DNA from: Minisyncoccota bacterium
GTDB taxonomy: Bacteria > Patescibacteriota > Microgenomatia > Levybacterales > UBA12049
NCBI GenBank assembly: GCA_025449795.1
Contig: JANWIQ010000049.1
Location: 1 to 7,846, forward strand
Length of the DNA stretch: 7,846 bases
Direction of reading: 5' to 3'
Below, piece after piece: positions 7,391 through 7,846 of the stretch (position 1 is its first letter; the number at the start of each line of letters is the position of its first letter). The notes under the pieces are model-generated. The model did not search any database and had not been told where the DNA came from. It was given only the letters and a program-made list of their open reading frames with translations. A program made the translations under genes and the position numbers.

Positions 7391-7846
7391 CTATGGTTCT
7401 ATCACCCGCTGTATTGTTGCGCCAATTGTTTTGAGTCTTTCTTCAAATCGCTCATATCCTCTGTCTAATTTTTCAACTCCAAAAATAGTGCTTTCACCTT
7501 TTGCCGCAAGCGCAGCCAAAACAACCGCTGCTCCTGCGCGAATATCAATGGTTCTCACGACTGCATTATGTAAAGGCGTTGGGCCGGAAATTTTTATTGC
7601 ATGCACATATTCTTCTTTATCGTCTTCTAAATTAAAGTTATACAATGCCTCTTTGTTTGGTATATCTGGGACAACGGGCGTCATCTTTGCTCCCATTTTT
7701 TGTACATCTTCTATATATCCCATTTTATTTTCAAATACTGTTTCATGTACCACACAATTTCCCTCTGCCTGTGTCATGAGCACCGCCCAGGGCGCCTGCC
7801 AGTCTGTCATAAATCCAGGATAGATTGCCGTTGTCACATCCGTTGC
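7391..7846 (-). CDS. murA: UDP-N-acetylglucosamine 1-carboxyvinyltransferase, C-terminal part (start outside window)
   Basis: MurA transfers enolpyruvate from phosphoenolpyruvate to UDP-GlcNAc, the first committed step of peptidoglycan synthesis. Only the last 151 codons are present; the frame is open through the window edge. Recognisable segments are YPGFMTDWQAP (canonical hPGFPTDLQAP), TQAEGNCVVHETVFENKMGY, the MGA segment, TIDIRAGAAVVLAALAAKGES (canonical TDLRAGAAL) in which the Asp and Arg are retained, and KLDRGYERFEERLKTIGA with the RGYE arginine (E. coli Arg397 position). Between the MGA segment and IDIRAG there is an acidic stretch (YNFNLEDDKEEY) longer than in E. coli MurA. This resembles, from memory, MurA variants of Patescibacteria. 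FMTD replaces FPTD, and KLDRGYE replaces HIDRGYE. murA is the most upstream gene seen here, so the operon promoter, if it precedes murA, is outside the window. Confidence 0.93.
   Translation of the reverse strand, partial: ATDVTTAIYPGFMTDWQAPWAVLMTQAEGNCVVHETVFENKMGYIEDVQKMGAKMTPVVPDIPNKEALYNFNLEDDKEEYVHAIKISGPTPLHNAVVRTIDIRAGAAVVLAALAAKGESTIFGVEKLDRGYERFEERLKTIGATIQRVIEP

Overview
The window is a densely packed, AT-rich stretch of bacterial DNA. Every supported gene lies on the minus strand, so transcription runs from high to low coordinates. In that order the genes are: the 3' part of murA (7846-7391); a GlmU-like nucleotidyltransferase with a left-handed beta-helix domain (7383-6103); a small HAD-family hydrolase (6113-5460); glmS (5448-3697); a membrane-anchored protein related to Mur ligases (3648-2530); and an MgtA-type magnesium P-type ATPase (2492 to beyond base 1). 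Junctions are 7 bp, an 11-bp overlap, 11 bp, 48 bp and 37 bp. There are no RNA genes, CRISPR arrays, insertion sequences or clear terminators. No gene-free stretch exceeds 50 bases.

The likely source is a member of the Candidate Phyla Radiation (Patescibacteria, for example Parcubacteria or Microgenomates). This is inference. It rests on the low GC content, the very short intergenic spaces, a MurA with a long acidic insert, the multi-membrane-segment Mur-ligase-like protein and a divergent GlmU-like enzyme. Every reading frame is open without in-frame TGA, so the standard bacterial code fits and a TGA-as-glycine code is not needed. No gene whose stop is visible ends in TGA.

The upstream four genes form a UDP-GlcNAc and peptidoglycan precursor module. 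GlmS makes glucosamine-6-phosphate. The GlmU-like protein would acetylate and uridylylate the sugar phosphate. MurA then commits UDP-GlcNAc to the cell wall. No GlmM mutase is visible here. The HAD hydrolase sits between the GlmU-like gene and glmS and overlaps the GlmU-like gene, so it may act on a sugar phosphate, but its substrate is unknown. These genes lack recognisable Shine-Dalgarno sequences and start within a few bases of the preceding stop, which suggests translational coupling.

The most unusual gene is at 2530-3648. It has about five membrane helices followed by a domain that looks like the ATPase and middle part of MurF. The nucleotide-binding P-loop is degenerate, the usual KgEl/N-D-D region is missing, and the C-terminal ligase domain is absent. 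It looks like a membrane-bound pseudo-Mur-ligase. Its reading frame carries a dnaX-like A AAA AAG heptamer. Its 3' end overlaps an open extension of the ATPase frame that has a good ribosome-binding site and a TTG codon, so the ATPase may start inside it.
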